Shown one piece after another: positions 8,615 through 17,059 of a stretch of 64,000 bases of DNA. Each line of letters begins with the position of its first letter. The stretch's first letter is position 1. The notes under the pieces were generated by a model. The model saw only the letters and a list, made by a program, of their open reading frames with translations, was not told the DNA's origin and did no database searches. Origin of the DNA: Leptospira broomii serovar Hurstbridge str. 5399 (GTDB lineage Bacteria > Spirochaetota > Leptospiria > Leptospirales > Leptospiraceae); the NCBI RefSeq assembly GCF_000243715.2, contig NZ_AHMO02000011.1:580949-644948 (forward strand). The letters run 5' to 3'. Both the position numbers and the translations under genes were made by a program.

Positions 8615-8714
8615 AGATACCGCCGTAGTTTTAAATTACCTAACTCAAAGGAGGCAAGTCAAGTTACAACTTCAATCTTAGAACCAGGGACTTTAGAATA
8701 AGGCACTGCAAAAA

Positions 8715-9950
8715 TCATCCGATATCGTCTATTTTTTTCCGAATACCTAGTTTTTCTGTCTGCGTCTTGGCTAACGAATAAGCTTTTTGAAAATTCAATT
8801 TCGCTTTTCGGTCATCGACAGTTTTATAAAGTTCTCCTAATAGAACGAAGTAAAAATGATTATTTTCCAGCTTTAACTTCTCCGCCTCGACGATGGCTTC
8901 ATCTCTTCCATTCGCTTTGTACAAGGCGAATGTCCGATTCAATGCTACGCTCGGAGAATAATTTACCATAAGAAGCTGATTATACAATTGAAGAATATCT
9001 TTCCATTTCTCCTCCGTGTCTTCCTTTATACAATGCCAATAAGCGATTTTCGCCTCTAAATGATACGAGCTTATCTCGTCTCCTTGGGCGGAAATATTCA
9101 AAAAATGAATTCCTTGATTTACCAACGCCTTATCCCATAATTCCTCGTTTTGCAGCTCGTATAGAACGAGAGGGTTTTCGTCGGTTTGTCTTGCACCGAA
9201 TCTAGACGCATGAAAACACATTAGGGAAAGCAATGCATTCGTCCTAGGTCGATTCGTTCTCTCATACTCGGAGAGCATAACGCCGAGGCGCAGAGCTTCC
9301 AAACAAAAGTCCTTTCGCAGAATTCGATTTTGAGTTTTTGAATAATATCCTTCGTTGAAAAGAAGATAAATAATGTGTAGAACATTATCGAGCCGGTCGG
9401 CTATCTCATTTTCCTGCGGGAGCTCCATTTTTACTTTTTCAATCCGTAATTTTTCTTTTGCCCTAAACAACCTTTTATTGATCGTTTCCTTATTCGATAA
9501 AAATGCTTCTGCGATTTCATCTATACCGAAACCGCATAAAATACGCAGCGCCAATCCGATTTGAGCCTCGCTTGCAATAGCAGGATTGCAAATGGCAAAA
9601 AGCATCTGAAGCTGACTATCCTTGATGTTTTGTTCGGAGAAATTTAAATCGGCGGCTTCGGAATTCCGTTCCTGCCTTAAGGTTAATTCGGGAATTATTT
9701 TTCTTTCGAAAGTCTTACTTCTTCTGAAATGATGAAGAGTTTTTCGTTTTGCGACGACGTAAAGCCATGCCGTCGGATTGCCTGGAATGCCTTTAATTCT
9801 CCAGGTTTCCGATGCCAATAAGAACGTTTCGCTTACGATATCTTCGGCTAATTCTATGTGTTGTAATCCGAAACGTTTACTAATAACGGCAACCATTTTG
9901 GAAAATTCCTTCTGGAATAATTGCTTTAATGATTCGGATTCTTTTTCCAT
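8715..9950 (-). CDS. ECF42-type sigma factor with C-terminal TPR-like extension
   Basis: About 411 residues from ATG 9948-9950. The N-terminal third has sigma region 2 (FGLQHIELAEDIVSETFLLA, then NPTAWLYVVAKRKTL) and region 4 (GFGIDEIAEAFLSNKETINKRLFRAKEKLR). The long C-terminal two thirds are helical repeats (VNYSPSVALNRTFALY, LLGELYKTVDDRKAKLNF), as in ECF42-group sigma factors, which use this extension instead of an anti-sigma factor and are encoded beside a DGPF/YCII protein, exactly as here. A GTG at 9995 gives a longer frame, but a strong hairpin at 9958-9992 would then be coding and no ribosome-binding site precedes it. Last gene of the DoxX operon. Confidence 0.85.
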   Translation of the reverse strand: MEKESESLKQLFQKEFSKMVAVISKRFGLQHIELAEDIVSETFLLASETWRIKGIPGNPTAWLYVVAKRKTLHHFRRSKTFERKIIPELTLRQERNSEAADLNFSEQNIKDSQLQMLFAICNPAIASEAQIGLALRILCGFGIDEIAEAFLSNKETINKRLFRAKEKLRIEKVKMELPQENEIADRLDNVLHIIYLLFNEGYYSKTQNRILRKDFCLEALRLGVMLSEYERTNRPRTNALLSLMCFHASRFGARQTDENPLVLYELQNEELWDKALVNQGIHFLNISAQGDEISSYHLEAKIAYWHCIKEDTEEKWKDILQLYNQLLMVNYSPSVALNRTFALYKANGRDEAIVEAEKLKLENNHFYFVLLGELYKTVDDRKAKLNFQKAYSLAKTQTEKLGIRKKIDDIG

Positions 9951-9957
9951 ATTAAAC

Positions 9958-9992
9958 GGCAAAGCTCTCTTCTTCCGGAAGAAAGCTTTGCC
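9958..9992 (-). promoter_or_regulatory. Strong hairpin between the DGPF gene and the sigma-factor start
   Basis: On the minus strand GGCAAAGCT pairs with AGCTTTGCC (9 bp), enclosing the 14-base perfect palindrome TTCTTCCGGAAGAA with a 3-base bulge. It sits 8 bases before the proposed ATG of the sigma gene and after the stop of the DGPF gene. No T-run follows, so an RNA-processing, attenuation or translational-control element is more likely than a terminator. This role is inferred from position only. Confidence 0.55.
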
Positions 9993-10010
9993 CACCTTAA
10001 CGTAAATTGA

Positions 10011-10346
10011 TCAAAGAACTGGTCGAATTTCCACGCTACCTTCGGCGTCTAACGCAGGACAACCGTGAGCCAATGTCGTAGCCTCCTCCAACGTATCAGC
10101 CTTAACGATGATAAAGCTGCCCAAGCGCTCTCTGATTTCCACGAAAGGACCGTCGGTAATAACCCCTCCGGCCTTCAGAACTTTTCCTTCCATCGATAGG
10201 CGGGGACCGTTATTCGCCAATTTTCCCTGTGCCGCTATGCCTCCGACCCAGTCTTGCCATTTTTTGGACAATGCCTGCATCTCTTGAGGCGACGCATTAC
10301 TGTAATCATAGTTAGGTTGCCTGAATAATAGCATAAAATCTTTCAT
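10011..10346 (-). CDS. DGPF/YCII-domain protein
   Basis: 111 residues with the YCII-related (DGPF) fold: MLLFRQPNYDYSNAS at the start, the eponymous VITDGPFVEIRERLGSFIIVKA in the middle, and a C-terminal VEIRPVL strand. Proteins of this family are regularly encoded next to ECF42 sigma factors and are thought to take part in their signalling or in stress protection; the catalytic activity is not established. The start has AGGAGA at good spacing. It lies 60 bases upstream of the sigma-factor ATG in a four-gene operon. Confidence 0.9.
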   Translation of the reverse strand: MKDFMLLFRQPNYDYSNASPQEMQALSKKWQDWVGGIAAQGKLANNGPRLSMEGKVLKAGGVITDGPFVEIRERLGSFIIVKADTLEEATTLAHGCPALDAEGSVEIRPVL

Positions 10347-10413
10347 CGATTCTTCTCCTAATAATTTTTGTTAAACTTACGGAACAAAACGAACTTAAAG
10401 CTAGATTGAATCT

Positions 10414-10845
10414 CTACTTTATCAACGCTGCATGCTGACCGACCTGATATGTTCCGGCCGGCGTACGAAACGCAATATTAATGCGATTAAAACTGTTAAT
10501 CGTTATAATCGATAAAGTTAGATCAATCAGTTCTTCCTCCGAAAATTGTTTTCTAGCTTGTTCAAAAACTTCGTCAGGAACGCGTGTTTCCTTGATTTCA
10601 GTGATTGCCTCCGCCCATGCTAGCGCTGCGCGTTCCCGATCCGAGTAAAAAGGAGTTTCCCGCCAAGCTTCCAACATATAAAGACGCTGTTCCGTTTCTC
10701 CCTTTGCGCGCAGGTCCTTCGAATGCATATCGAGGCAATAAGCACAACCGTTGATTTGCGACACTCTAAAATTTATTAAATCCAGGAGTGATTTCTCTAC
10801 GATCGATTTCGCCAAGTACGTGCCTAAACCGAATAGAGGTTTCAT
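10414..10845 (-). CDS. AhpD-like carboxymuconolactone-decarboxylase family protein
   Basis: 143 residues when started at ATG 10843-10845, which has AAAGGTGG about 7 bases upstream. A longer open frame to 11052 overlaps the DoxX gene and lacks family similarity before this point. The AhpD core is clear: FRVSQINGCAYCLDMHSKDLRAKGE contains the peroxidatic CxxC pair and the downstream His (CAYCLDMH), with the later TPFYSDRERAALAWAEAI helix. Such proteins reduce peroxides as helical oligomers using the CxxC. It is the second gene of an operon with DoxX, DGPF and an ECF42-type sigma factor, fitting an oxidative or electrophile stress response. Confidence 0.92.
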   Translation of the reverse strand: MKPLFGLGTYLAKSIVEKSLLDLINFRVSQINGCAYCLDMHSKDLRAKGETEQRLYMLEAWRETPFYSDRERAALAWAEAITEIKETRVPDEVFEQARKQFSEEELIDLTLSIITINSFNRINIAFRTPAGTYQVGQHAALIK

Positions 10846-10909
10846 TGCGTTACCACCTTTCTCATAAACGTTAATTCTCTGTTTCACCTTGGTTCTCCTA
10901 AGATCATCC

Positions 10910-11347
10910 TTACATCCAACCGGTTTTCCATTGACGGTAAGAAAGTAAAACCATGGAAAGAATGACGATCGGCGTAATGATCGCTCCGAAGCTATCGCCG
11001 GAAAACGAATGCGATGCCGCTGCTCCAAGAAGGTTAAACGAATACCCTGCATAAGCCCATTCTTTTAAGATCCGGAACCTATTCTGTAAAATGAAAATCC
11101 CGCCTAAAAGTTTTGCTACTCCCAGAATTTTGCAGACGTAAATTGGATACCCCAGGTGAACGATGCCTTCCACATTATAGGAAACTCCTGCAAGTAGCAT
11201 GACCGCGGCCATCAACATCGTTACCACGAAGGATAGCGTTATCACCCAGTAGATCCATTTAGCGGTTTTTATCCATTTTGCCTTCTTTTCCGATTCCGAG
11301 AGTACGGCCTCTTCCTTCCCTTGGATCGAATTTATAGGATTTGCCAT
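10910..11347 (-). CDS. DoxX-like integral membrane protein
   Basis: 145 residues with four hydrophobic helices (about 30-54, 65-85, 92-112, 117-138). The second and third contain VCKILGVAKLLGGIFIL and LKEWAYAGYSFNLLGAAASH, the conserved core of DoxX-like proteins. The start is well supported by AAGGAG seven bases before the ATG. DoxX-family proteins associate with respiratory or thiol/redox stress defence in other bacteria; the biochemical role here is inferred. First gene of the operon, divergent from the AraC-type regulator at 11533. Confidence 0.85.
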   Translation of the reverse strand: MANPINSIQGKEEAVLSESEKKAKWIKTAKWIYWVITLSFVVTMLMAAVMLLAGVSYNVEGIVHLGYPIYVCKILGVAKLLGGIFILQNRFRILKEWAYAGYSFNLLGAAASHSFSGDSFGAIITPIVILSMVLLSYRQWKTGWM

Positions 11348-11532
11348 TTCATTTCTCCTTCAAATAATTTGTGAATGGTTTGAACTATAATCGAATAAGG
11401 ATTGAGAATGTCGAAATTGGACAGCGTCGGGGAAAAATTTTCGGTAAATCCTGCCTTTTTCGAATAGACTCCCTGCCTGAAATTCGGGCATTTTAACTCG
11501 ATTTCAGATCGAACTAGCTACATTGACACACT
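11348..11532. promoter_or_regulatory. Divergent promoter region of the DoxX operon and AraC regulator
   Basis: 185 bases between two divergent genes; it must hold both promoters and probably the regulator's binding sites. I could not pick out a convincing -35/-10 pair or a repeat of operator quality. Confidence 0.4.
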
Positions 11533-12303
11533 ATGAAAATTGAGAAATACATACCGAGCGATCTCTTAAAACCGTTCGTTCAAACGTATCTCGTTATCGA
11601 GAGCGATAACGGAATGCAGAATAGAATTCTTCCAAGCTCCTCGGTCGTATTGTCTTTTCGTATTAAAGGAAGAGTTTCTTCCTTAGAGGAATTCGGCGAA
11701 AATTCGATTCCACTTTTAGGAATTTCAGGAATTAGAAGATTTCCCAGATTGATTCGCTACTCGCCGGGGGCTGCCGCGCTACTTGTGATTTTCAAAGAAG
11801 GAGGTGCAACCGCTTTCTTTAAAGAACCCATGCATGAAATCTTTGGAATGAATCTATCTTTGGATAATCTTACGGACCGAATCAAAATTCTGGAGACGGA
11901 GGAGAAACTATTCGAAGCGAATAATCACCGGCAAAGAATTTCGCTTATAGAAAGATTTTTGTTATCGGAATTGAAAGGAATCCGACCGGACATGCTGGTG
12001 TTAGAAACGATTCGAAAGATACGCGCTGCAAAAGGAGATCTTCGTATCGGAGAGTTGCTAAAAGGACTACCTATCAGTAGGGATTCCTACGAAAAGAAAT
12101 TTAGGAGAATTATCGGAACCACACCTAAGCAGTTTTCGGAGATTGTACGAATGCGAAATCTGATCGATCAATATTCCCCGAATATAAGTCTGACCGAAAC
12201 TGCGTATCAAGCGGGCTATTATGATCAGGCGCATTTTATCAAGGAATTCAAATCCTTTACCGGATTAACTCCAAAAGAATTTTTCAAATCTAAATATTGG
12301 TAA
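11533..12303 (+). CDS. AraC-family transcriptional regulator
   Basis: 256 residues. The N-terminal half is the DUF6597-like sensor found in many AraC regulators: it starts with YIPSDLLKPFVQTYLVIES and contains FSPGA-like RYSPGAAALLVIFKEGGATAFF. The C-terminal 90 residues carry the two helix-turn-helix units of AraC: LRIGELLKGLPISRDSYEKK and ISLTETAYQAGYYDQAHFIK, followed by the signature FKSFTGLTPKEFF. It is divergent from the DoxX/AhpD/DGPF/sigma operon and is its most likely regulator; that link is positional inference. Confidence 0.88.
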   Translation: MKIEKYIPSDLLKPFVQTYLVIESDNGMQNRILPSSSVVLSFRIKGRVSSLEEFGENSIPLLGISGIRRFPRLIRYSPGAAALLVIFKEGGATAFFKEPMHEIFGMNLSLDNLTDRIKILETEEKLFEANNHRQRISLIERFLLSELKGIRPDMLVLETIRKIRAAKGDLRIGELLKGLPISRDSYEKKFRRIIGTTPKQFSEIVRMRNLIDQYSPNISLTETAYQAGYYDQAHFIKEFKSFTGLTPKEFFKSKYW

Positions 12304-12367
12304 TATATAAAATTATAATATATTACTATTCTTAATAATAATCATAATCACGATGCCCCCGTCGGCC

Positions 12368-12670
12368 TTATCCCATATCGTCGGATTCGGCGATCAGATC
12401 CCCCAATCTATCGAACTTCCCTCCCCGCAATGCACGCAAATCGGCAATCCAATGACTAGCGGCAGAAAATTCGGAAGGTTCGATTTGACAGATTCGTCCC
12501 CTGTCGATTTTTTTCATACGCACTAACCCGCTCTCTTCCAAAAATTGCAAATGTTGAGCTACCGCAGCTATGGAGATTTTGAGCGGCTTTACAAAATCCG
12601 AAGCAGACCCGGTTTCTCGATGATCTCTCTTCAGCTCGAAATCGTCGATTGTAAACTCCCCCTTCGACAA
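12368..12670 (-). pseudogene. ArsR-family regulator with a missing or decayed N-terminus
   Basis: The C-terminal 65 residues are a good ArsR winged helix: PLKISIAAVAQHLQFLEESGLVRMKK as recognition helix and wing, then GRICQIEPSEFSAASHWIADLR and FDRLGDLI. The N-terminal helices that should begin with a Met and an ALADPTRR-like motif are absent or scrambled: the frame reads FADRKKSNSGLSKGEF and then a run with no ArsR counterpart. No ATG or GTG exists before an in-frame TAA; only TTG 12668-12670 is available. It may be a truncated working protein, but decay is more likely. The usual SRPBCC-family partner gene is also missing. Confidence 0.55.
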
Positions 12671-12775
12671 ACCGGAGTTACTTTTTTTGCGATCAGCGAA
12701 TGTGGTAAATTACTGATTTTTTACAATTTTTACCTTCGCTTTTAACGTATGCTGAACTTATACGGAGGTGATGGT

Positions 12776-13114
12776 ATGCAGAAGATTTTAATCGACCGAT
12801 TTATAGTTCCAAAAACGTCAAAAGAGGAATTCTTGGAGCGAGTTCGGATAAACCGGAGTTTTATTAAAACGATACCCGGATTCGTGAGCGATTCCGTTTA
12901 TATACGAGAAGAGGAGGGAAATCGTTTTTACTTTGTCACGTTTGCAATTTGGGAAAGCCAAGAGGCACTCGAAACCGCAAAGAAAGCAGTGCTCGCGGAA
13001 TATCAAAAGCAGGGATTCGTTCTGAATGCAATGTCGAATCGGATAGGGATTTCCTTCGAACGAGGAATCTTTGAAGAGGCAACTTCTAGTAAGTTTCAGG
13101 AGGTAAGCGCATGA
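12776..13114 (+). CDS. Antibiotic-biosynthesis-monooxygenase (ABM) domain protein
   Basis: 112 residues when started at ATG 12776, which has GGAGG 7 bases upstream; a start at 12749 is less likely. The small ferredoxin-like ABM fold is recognisable: IDRFIVPKTSKEEFLERV, IKTIPGFVSD and FYFVTFAIWESQEALETAKKAV. ABM proteins oxidise small aromatic substrates or degrade haem, usually without a cofactor; the substrate here is unknown. It overlaps the following dehalogenase-like gene by four bases (ATGA), so the two form one transcription unit, divergent from the decayed ArsR gene. Confidence 0.85.
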   Translation: MQKILIDRFIVPKTSKEEFLERVRINRSFIKTIPGFVSDSVYIREEEGNRFYFVTFAIWESQEALETAKKAVLAEYQKQGFVLNAMSNRIGISFERGIFEEATSSKFQEVSA

Positions 13115-14514
13115 CAGGTTTCGTAAAAAATCAGACTCTCGAAGAATCGATGCCTTGGACAAGCGGCGGAATTTTGCGAATATTCTGGTCGGGTTTAGCT
13201 ACGTCCGTTGGTACGGTAGTAGTCTCCACAATCGCAGTCGAGCTCGTGCCTCACGCTCGTGGGATCTCATTCTTTTCCGAACTTAGATACGCTGTCCTTG
13301 CGCCGGTCAGTATTTTGATCACAATTGCAGCTGCTTTTTTGTATGCCTCACTCTCCGGACGAATCGAACGAGCACGGTCCATATTCGCGATCATTCTATT
13401 AGTACTTTTCTTGTTCATTTTCCTGGGATTAGAATTGCTAGGAGTAGCCGGACTTGGCGCGGCCGCAATTCCTGCTTTATTTTTGGTCTTGCTTACCATA
13501 GTCTTACTTGTTCCTAGACTTGTCGATCACCCGATACGCTCACCTATCGGTATCGCAGCCGTCCTAATAATCGGAGTGTTAGAAATAGTCGGCATCGCGA
13601 CTGCACTTTCAAGCGAACGAGCAAAGCCGAAGAATATCCGGGATCTCGCTATGGAGATCCCGCGCACAATCTTCGATGTAGATCATAAGTTTATGGATCT
13701 CTCAAGCGGAGCTCGCATCCATTACGTGGATGAAGGCAATGGAGAAACATTACTCTTTCTGCATGGGAACCCGTCGTGGTCGTTCCAGTGGAGAACACTT
13801 ATCCAAGGTCTTCGTGGTTCATACCGATGTATAGCGCTCGATTATCCCGGTTTCGGACTATCGACTGCCCCGCCTGAATTCGGTTTCACACCACTTGAGC
13901 AAAGTCTTATTATCGAAGAGTTCGTCGATCGCTTAGGGATACGAAACGTAACCTTGGTCATGCAGGATTGGGGAGGTCCATTCGGACTTGGATTTGCAGA
14001 AAGGCGTCCAAAGCTTATTCGTAACGTGATTCTCGGAAGCACTTGGGCCTGGAAAACCGATACAAGTACTTCAAGGGGCCGATTCTCAGTCATTGCAGGC
14101 GGACCTGTCGGTGAATTCGTTCAAATGAATTTTAACGGATTCACTTCTCTCGCTATCAAGAACGGTGTCGTTCGCGAACTTTCTCCCGCCGTAATCGATG
14201 CATATCTGAGTCCGTATCGACCTCTCAATCGCCGCGGTATTGCCGCTTTCTATCCCGGACAAATCGTCGCTGCCACCGATTATTTCACAAAAATCGAGAC
14301 CGAACTTCCTCGTTTAGCGGACAAGAAGGCGCTCATCTTTTGGGCCCTCCAAGATCGAGGGTTCCCGAGAGAGGATCTGATCAAATTCCAAAAAGCCTTT
14401 CCCAGACACAAAACGATCGAACTTCCGAACGCGAATCATTTCTTTTTCGAAGACTCCGCCGAATTAATGATCGAAGAAATGCGAACCTTCCTCTCTCGGG
14501 AAAGGAAACGATAA
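13111..14514 (+). CDS. Haloalkane-dehalogenase-like hydrolase fused to an N-terminal membrane domain
   Basis: 467 residues. Residues 20-170 form about five transmembrane helices. Residues 190-465 are an alpha/beta hydrolase with the catalytic set of haloalkane dehalogenases rather than esterases: nucleophile Asp286 in MQDWGGPFG (an ester-type enzyme would have Ser), halide-binding Asn220 (HGNPSW) and Trp287, acid Asp415 (WALQDRGF) and base His443 (NANHFF). Asp/His/Asp with Asn-Trp matches subfamily III. AGGAGG lies 8 bases before the start. Overlaps the ABM gene. The membrane fusion would tether the enzyme to the inner membrane. The actual substrate is unknown. Confidence 0.85.
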   Translation: MTGFVKNQTLEESMPWTSGGILRIFWSGLATSVGTVVVSTIAVELVPHARGISFFSELRYAVLAPVSILITIAAAFLYASLSGRIERARSIFAIILLVLFLFIFLGLELLGVAGLGAAAIPALFLVLLTIVLLVPRLVDHPIRSPIGIAAVLIIGVLEIVGIATALSSERAKPKNIRDLAMEIPRTIFDVDHKFMDLSSGARIHYVDEGNGETLLFLHGNPSWSFQWRTLIQGLRGSYRCIALDYPGFGLSTAPPEFGFTPLEQSLIIEEFVDRLGIRNVTLVMQDWGGPFGLGFAERRPKLIRNVILGSTWAWKTDTSTSRGRFSVIAGGPVGEFVQMNFNGFTSLAIKNGVVRELSPAVIDAYLSPYRPLNRRGIAAFYPGQIVAATDYFTKIETELPRLADKKALIFWALQDRGFPREDLIKFQKAFPRHKTIELPNANHFFFEDSAELMIEEMRTFLSRERKR

Positions 14515-14633
14515 GTGAAATAGACTAACCTCAATTAGGTGCAAATTTCAATTAACTCTAAGTTGAGAATCGGAACCGATCCGAAACGTATTATTCGAAT
14601 GTGATCGATCGCCAAAAAGAAGAAGATCGACGG

Positions 14634-15014
14634 TCAAGTTTTCTTCTTTTTAGCCTTGGCGATATTTTCTTTTACTCTATATTTCACGATCCTACTAATC
14701 AGCTTTAACGGTAGAGGATTATCTAACGGAAATTGGACCGCTCCTTTGGAGGTTTTATATCGTGATAATTCCGATTGAAATGATTTTATGCCGCTGGAAG
14801 TCGGATAAAATCCGATATGGTTTTTATATGCGGCAAAATATACGAGGTTGCCGTTTAGTTCGAAGGCCGGCATTCGATAACTGATTTTTTCAACTGCAGT
14901 CGGTGCGGAATTTATAATAGTAGAGCGCAGATCTTCGAGAAGTTTCCGGACTTCGGGAGAAGAATTTTCGATATACTCGTCTATATTCTTAAAGCTTGGT
15001 CCTTTAATTTTCAT
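14634..15014 (-). CDS. DUF1801 (YdhG/Fra-like) protein
   Basis: 126 residues started at ATG 15012-15014, preceded by GGGGGAAGG about 7 bases upstream; an ATG at 15032 lies before that ribosome-binding site and is less likely. The fold is the DUF1801 family: FKNIDEYIENSSPEVRKLLE, YRMPAFELNGNLVYFAAYKNH, IGFYPTSSGI and GAVQFPLDNPLPLKLISRIVKYR. Members include proteins proposed to act in intracellular iron handling in Bacillus. The lysine-rich tail (KAKKKK) is common. Single gene, cytoplasmic. Confidence 0.9.
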   Translation of the reverse strand: MKIKGPSFKNIDEYIENSSPEVRKLLEDLRSTIINSAPTAVEKISYRMPAFELNGNLVYFAAYKNHIGFYPTSSGIKSFQSELSRYKTSKGAVQFPLDNPLPLKLISRIVKYRVKENIAKAKKKKT

Positions 15015-15148
15015 TTCATTACCTTCCCCCATTCATATTTGCATTTGAGTGATTAGCCCTTTATTAAGGCATCGCGCAAACCATCCAATTAATTCAATAA
15101 ATATAAAATTCAAGTATTATAATATATTAAAAATTAGATCTAACTTCA

Positions 15149-17059
15149 TTACTTAAATACGATTATCATTGTTTGTTCGAGACTAGGAACTAAAAGACCT
15201 ACGTTTTTTTCGGATCCATCCCGATTCAACGCGATTGCATTTCCGAAGTTTTGCCCGAAAGGAACTGTCAAGACTGAAGTAGCTATTCCGCCTGCACTTA
15301 AATTTTGGTTTCCCGGGCCGGACACTCCCGTGCTTTTGAAGTAGAATACCGTGCCGGCTCCTGTCGAGGCGCTAACTAAGAGATCGGACATTCCGTCCCC
15401 TGTTATATCTTGAAGAGCCGTAAAAATTCCGAAATTTAAGCCGGCCCCGGAACCGGTTAAAACGGAAGAAGCAGTTCCGCCCGAACTTAAATCTACATTG
15501 GAAAATCCGATCGAGCCCGGGCTTCGAAAGAGGTATGCATTTCCATAACCTGCCGACGCAAGATACGCACCTACAAATAGATCGGAATAACCGTCACCAT
15601 TCGTATCTCCGGTAGAAACGGAAGAACCAAACGAACAATTTGTACCGCCGGTGCAAGTAGCTAAAGCGGGTCCGATTAATGTAGCATTCGGAACCGAGGA
15701 ATAGGGAGTGACCGATCCGCAATTCGAGTTAAAAACAAAAACAATTCCTTGATTAGTGTTAAACGTATTTCCTCCGACTCCCAAGTCGGCGCAAGAGTCT
15801 CCGTTAAAATCCGCGAGGACAAAAGAACTTCCGAAGTTGCAGCCGGTTCCGGCAGTGCAGCCAGGCGCAGGAGAGGTAGGACCTAGCAAATATTGCTGTG
15901 GAGCGCCAGGAATGGCGCCGGAATTGGAAACGAAAATATAAAGTCTTCCCTGTTGAGCGTTATAGGTAGGCGCAGAAACTACAAGATCCGTATAACCATC
16001 AGCGTTAATATCTCCCACCGCGGATTGAAGACCGAAATCGTCATTGCCCCCGAAGTTATACGTTATATCGGCAGAGGTTACGGATAGATCTTTAGAAGGA
16101 ACGCCGGCAGTTCCTAGACTGTAGATAACGTATCCAAGGCCACCTGACCAAGGACTGGTTAAGATTGCGTCGTCGTAGCCGTCATTATTGAGATCGCCTC
16201 CCATTACAAAAGAGCCTAATCTATCCCCGCTCGCATGCCCTTTAATGAGACTATTATAAGTGCCCCCCGTGTTTATATTCTGACTAGTAACGCCGCTTTG
16301 CCCGGAGCTATGAAAAATGTAAACGTAACCGAATGTACTGAATCCGGGAGCTGCCTGGCTTCCGACTACGATATCCGCATAACCGTCCCCATTAAAATCA
16401 CCTACGCCGATTCTATCTCCGAAGTATGAGCCACCGGCAAGACCGTCTGTCAGAATCGAATCGGGAGAACTGGAAGGTAATCCTGTGTTCCCGTGCGCCA
16501 AAAATACCAAGCCATAACCTTGAACGGCATTACTCGGAACGGCAGTAATGACTACGTCCGAAAATCCGTCCCCATCGGTGTCGTGATTGATTCCTTTAAT
16601 AACCGTGAAGACTATAGGAGGTGTCCGATTTCCGCTCCCATCTGCCGCGATTACGGAAATCGTGTGCTTAGTACCTACATTCCAATGGGTTCCAGTAACT
16701 GCCTGGGCAGGAAGTTGGTATCTCCAATTCAAGCCGTTGATCAAAGCGTTGGAATACGGTCCACCGTCTAAAGAAACGGATACGGATGCCATTCCCAAAC
16801 GAATTTGACCAACCAAGAATCCGGTTTGAAGAATAGAATGATTCGCAATATTTGAGACCGTGACCGAGGGGCTAAATGCAAATAGAGCCAAAAGTAATTC
16901 ATTTATATCGGACTTAGGGCAACGAAAACTCGGAACTTGAACCCAACACTCAACGGTAGGAAGAAACATCGGATTCGACCAGCAATTTAAGCTGAACCCG
17001 CTGGTAACTATTAGATAGAAAGCATTGATAAACAATCGATTAAAATATCGTTTAACCAC
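15149..17059 (-). CDS. FG-GAP/integrin-alpha-like repeat surface protein
   Basis: 636 residues from a GTG at 17057-17059. The N-terminus is a signal peptide (LIVTSGFSLNC), possibly a lipoprotein. After an Ig-like stretch (SVSLDGGPYSNALINGLNW) come about seven FG-GAP beta-propeller blades, each with a calcium-binding loop: DTDGDGFSD, DFNGDGYAD, DLNNDGYDD, DINADGYTD, DFNGDSCAD, DTNGDGYSD, DITGDGMSD. The blade number matches the seven-bladed head of integrin alpha chains. It probably folds in the periplasm or on the surface and needs Ca2+; the ligand is unknown. Confidence 0.88.
   Translation of the reverse strand: MVKRYFNRLFINAFYLIVTSGFSLNCWSNPMFLPTVECWVQVPSFRCPKSDINELLLALFAFSPSVTVSNIANHSILQTGFLVGQIRLGMASVSVSLDGGPYSNALINGLNWRYQLPAQAVTGTHWNVGTKHTISVIAADGSGNRTPPIVFTVIKGINHDTDGDGFSDVVITAVPSNAVQGYGLVFLAHGNTGLPSSSPDSILTDGLAGGSYFGDRIGVGDFNGDGYADIVVGSQAAPGFSTFGYVYIFHSSGQSGVTSQNINTGGTYNSLIKGHASGDRLGSFVMGGDLNNDGYDDAILTSPWSGGLGYVIYSLGTAGVPSKDLSVTSADITYNFGGNDDFGLQSAVGDINADGYTDLVVSAPTYNAQQGRLYIFVSNSGAIPGAPQQYLLGPTSPAPGCTAGTGCNFGSSFVLADFNGDSCADLGVGGNTFNTNQGIVFVFNSNCGSVTPYSSVPNATLIGPALATCTGGTNCSFGSSVSTGDTNGDGYSDLFVGAYLASAGYGNAYLFRSPGSIGFSNVDLSSGGTASSVLTGSGAGLNFGIFTALQDITGDGMSDLLVSASTGAGTVFYFKSTGVSGPGNQNLSAGGIATSVLTVPFGQNFGNAIALNRDGSEKNVGLLVPSLEQTMIIVFK

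Noticed and set aside
10846..11052. N-terminal extension of the AhpD-like frame
   Set aside because: Overlaps DoxX in another frame, has no family similarity, and an excellent ribosome-binding site sits before ATG 10845.
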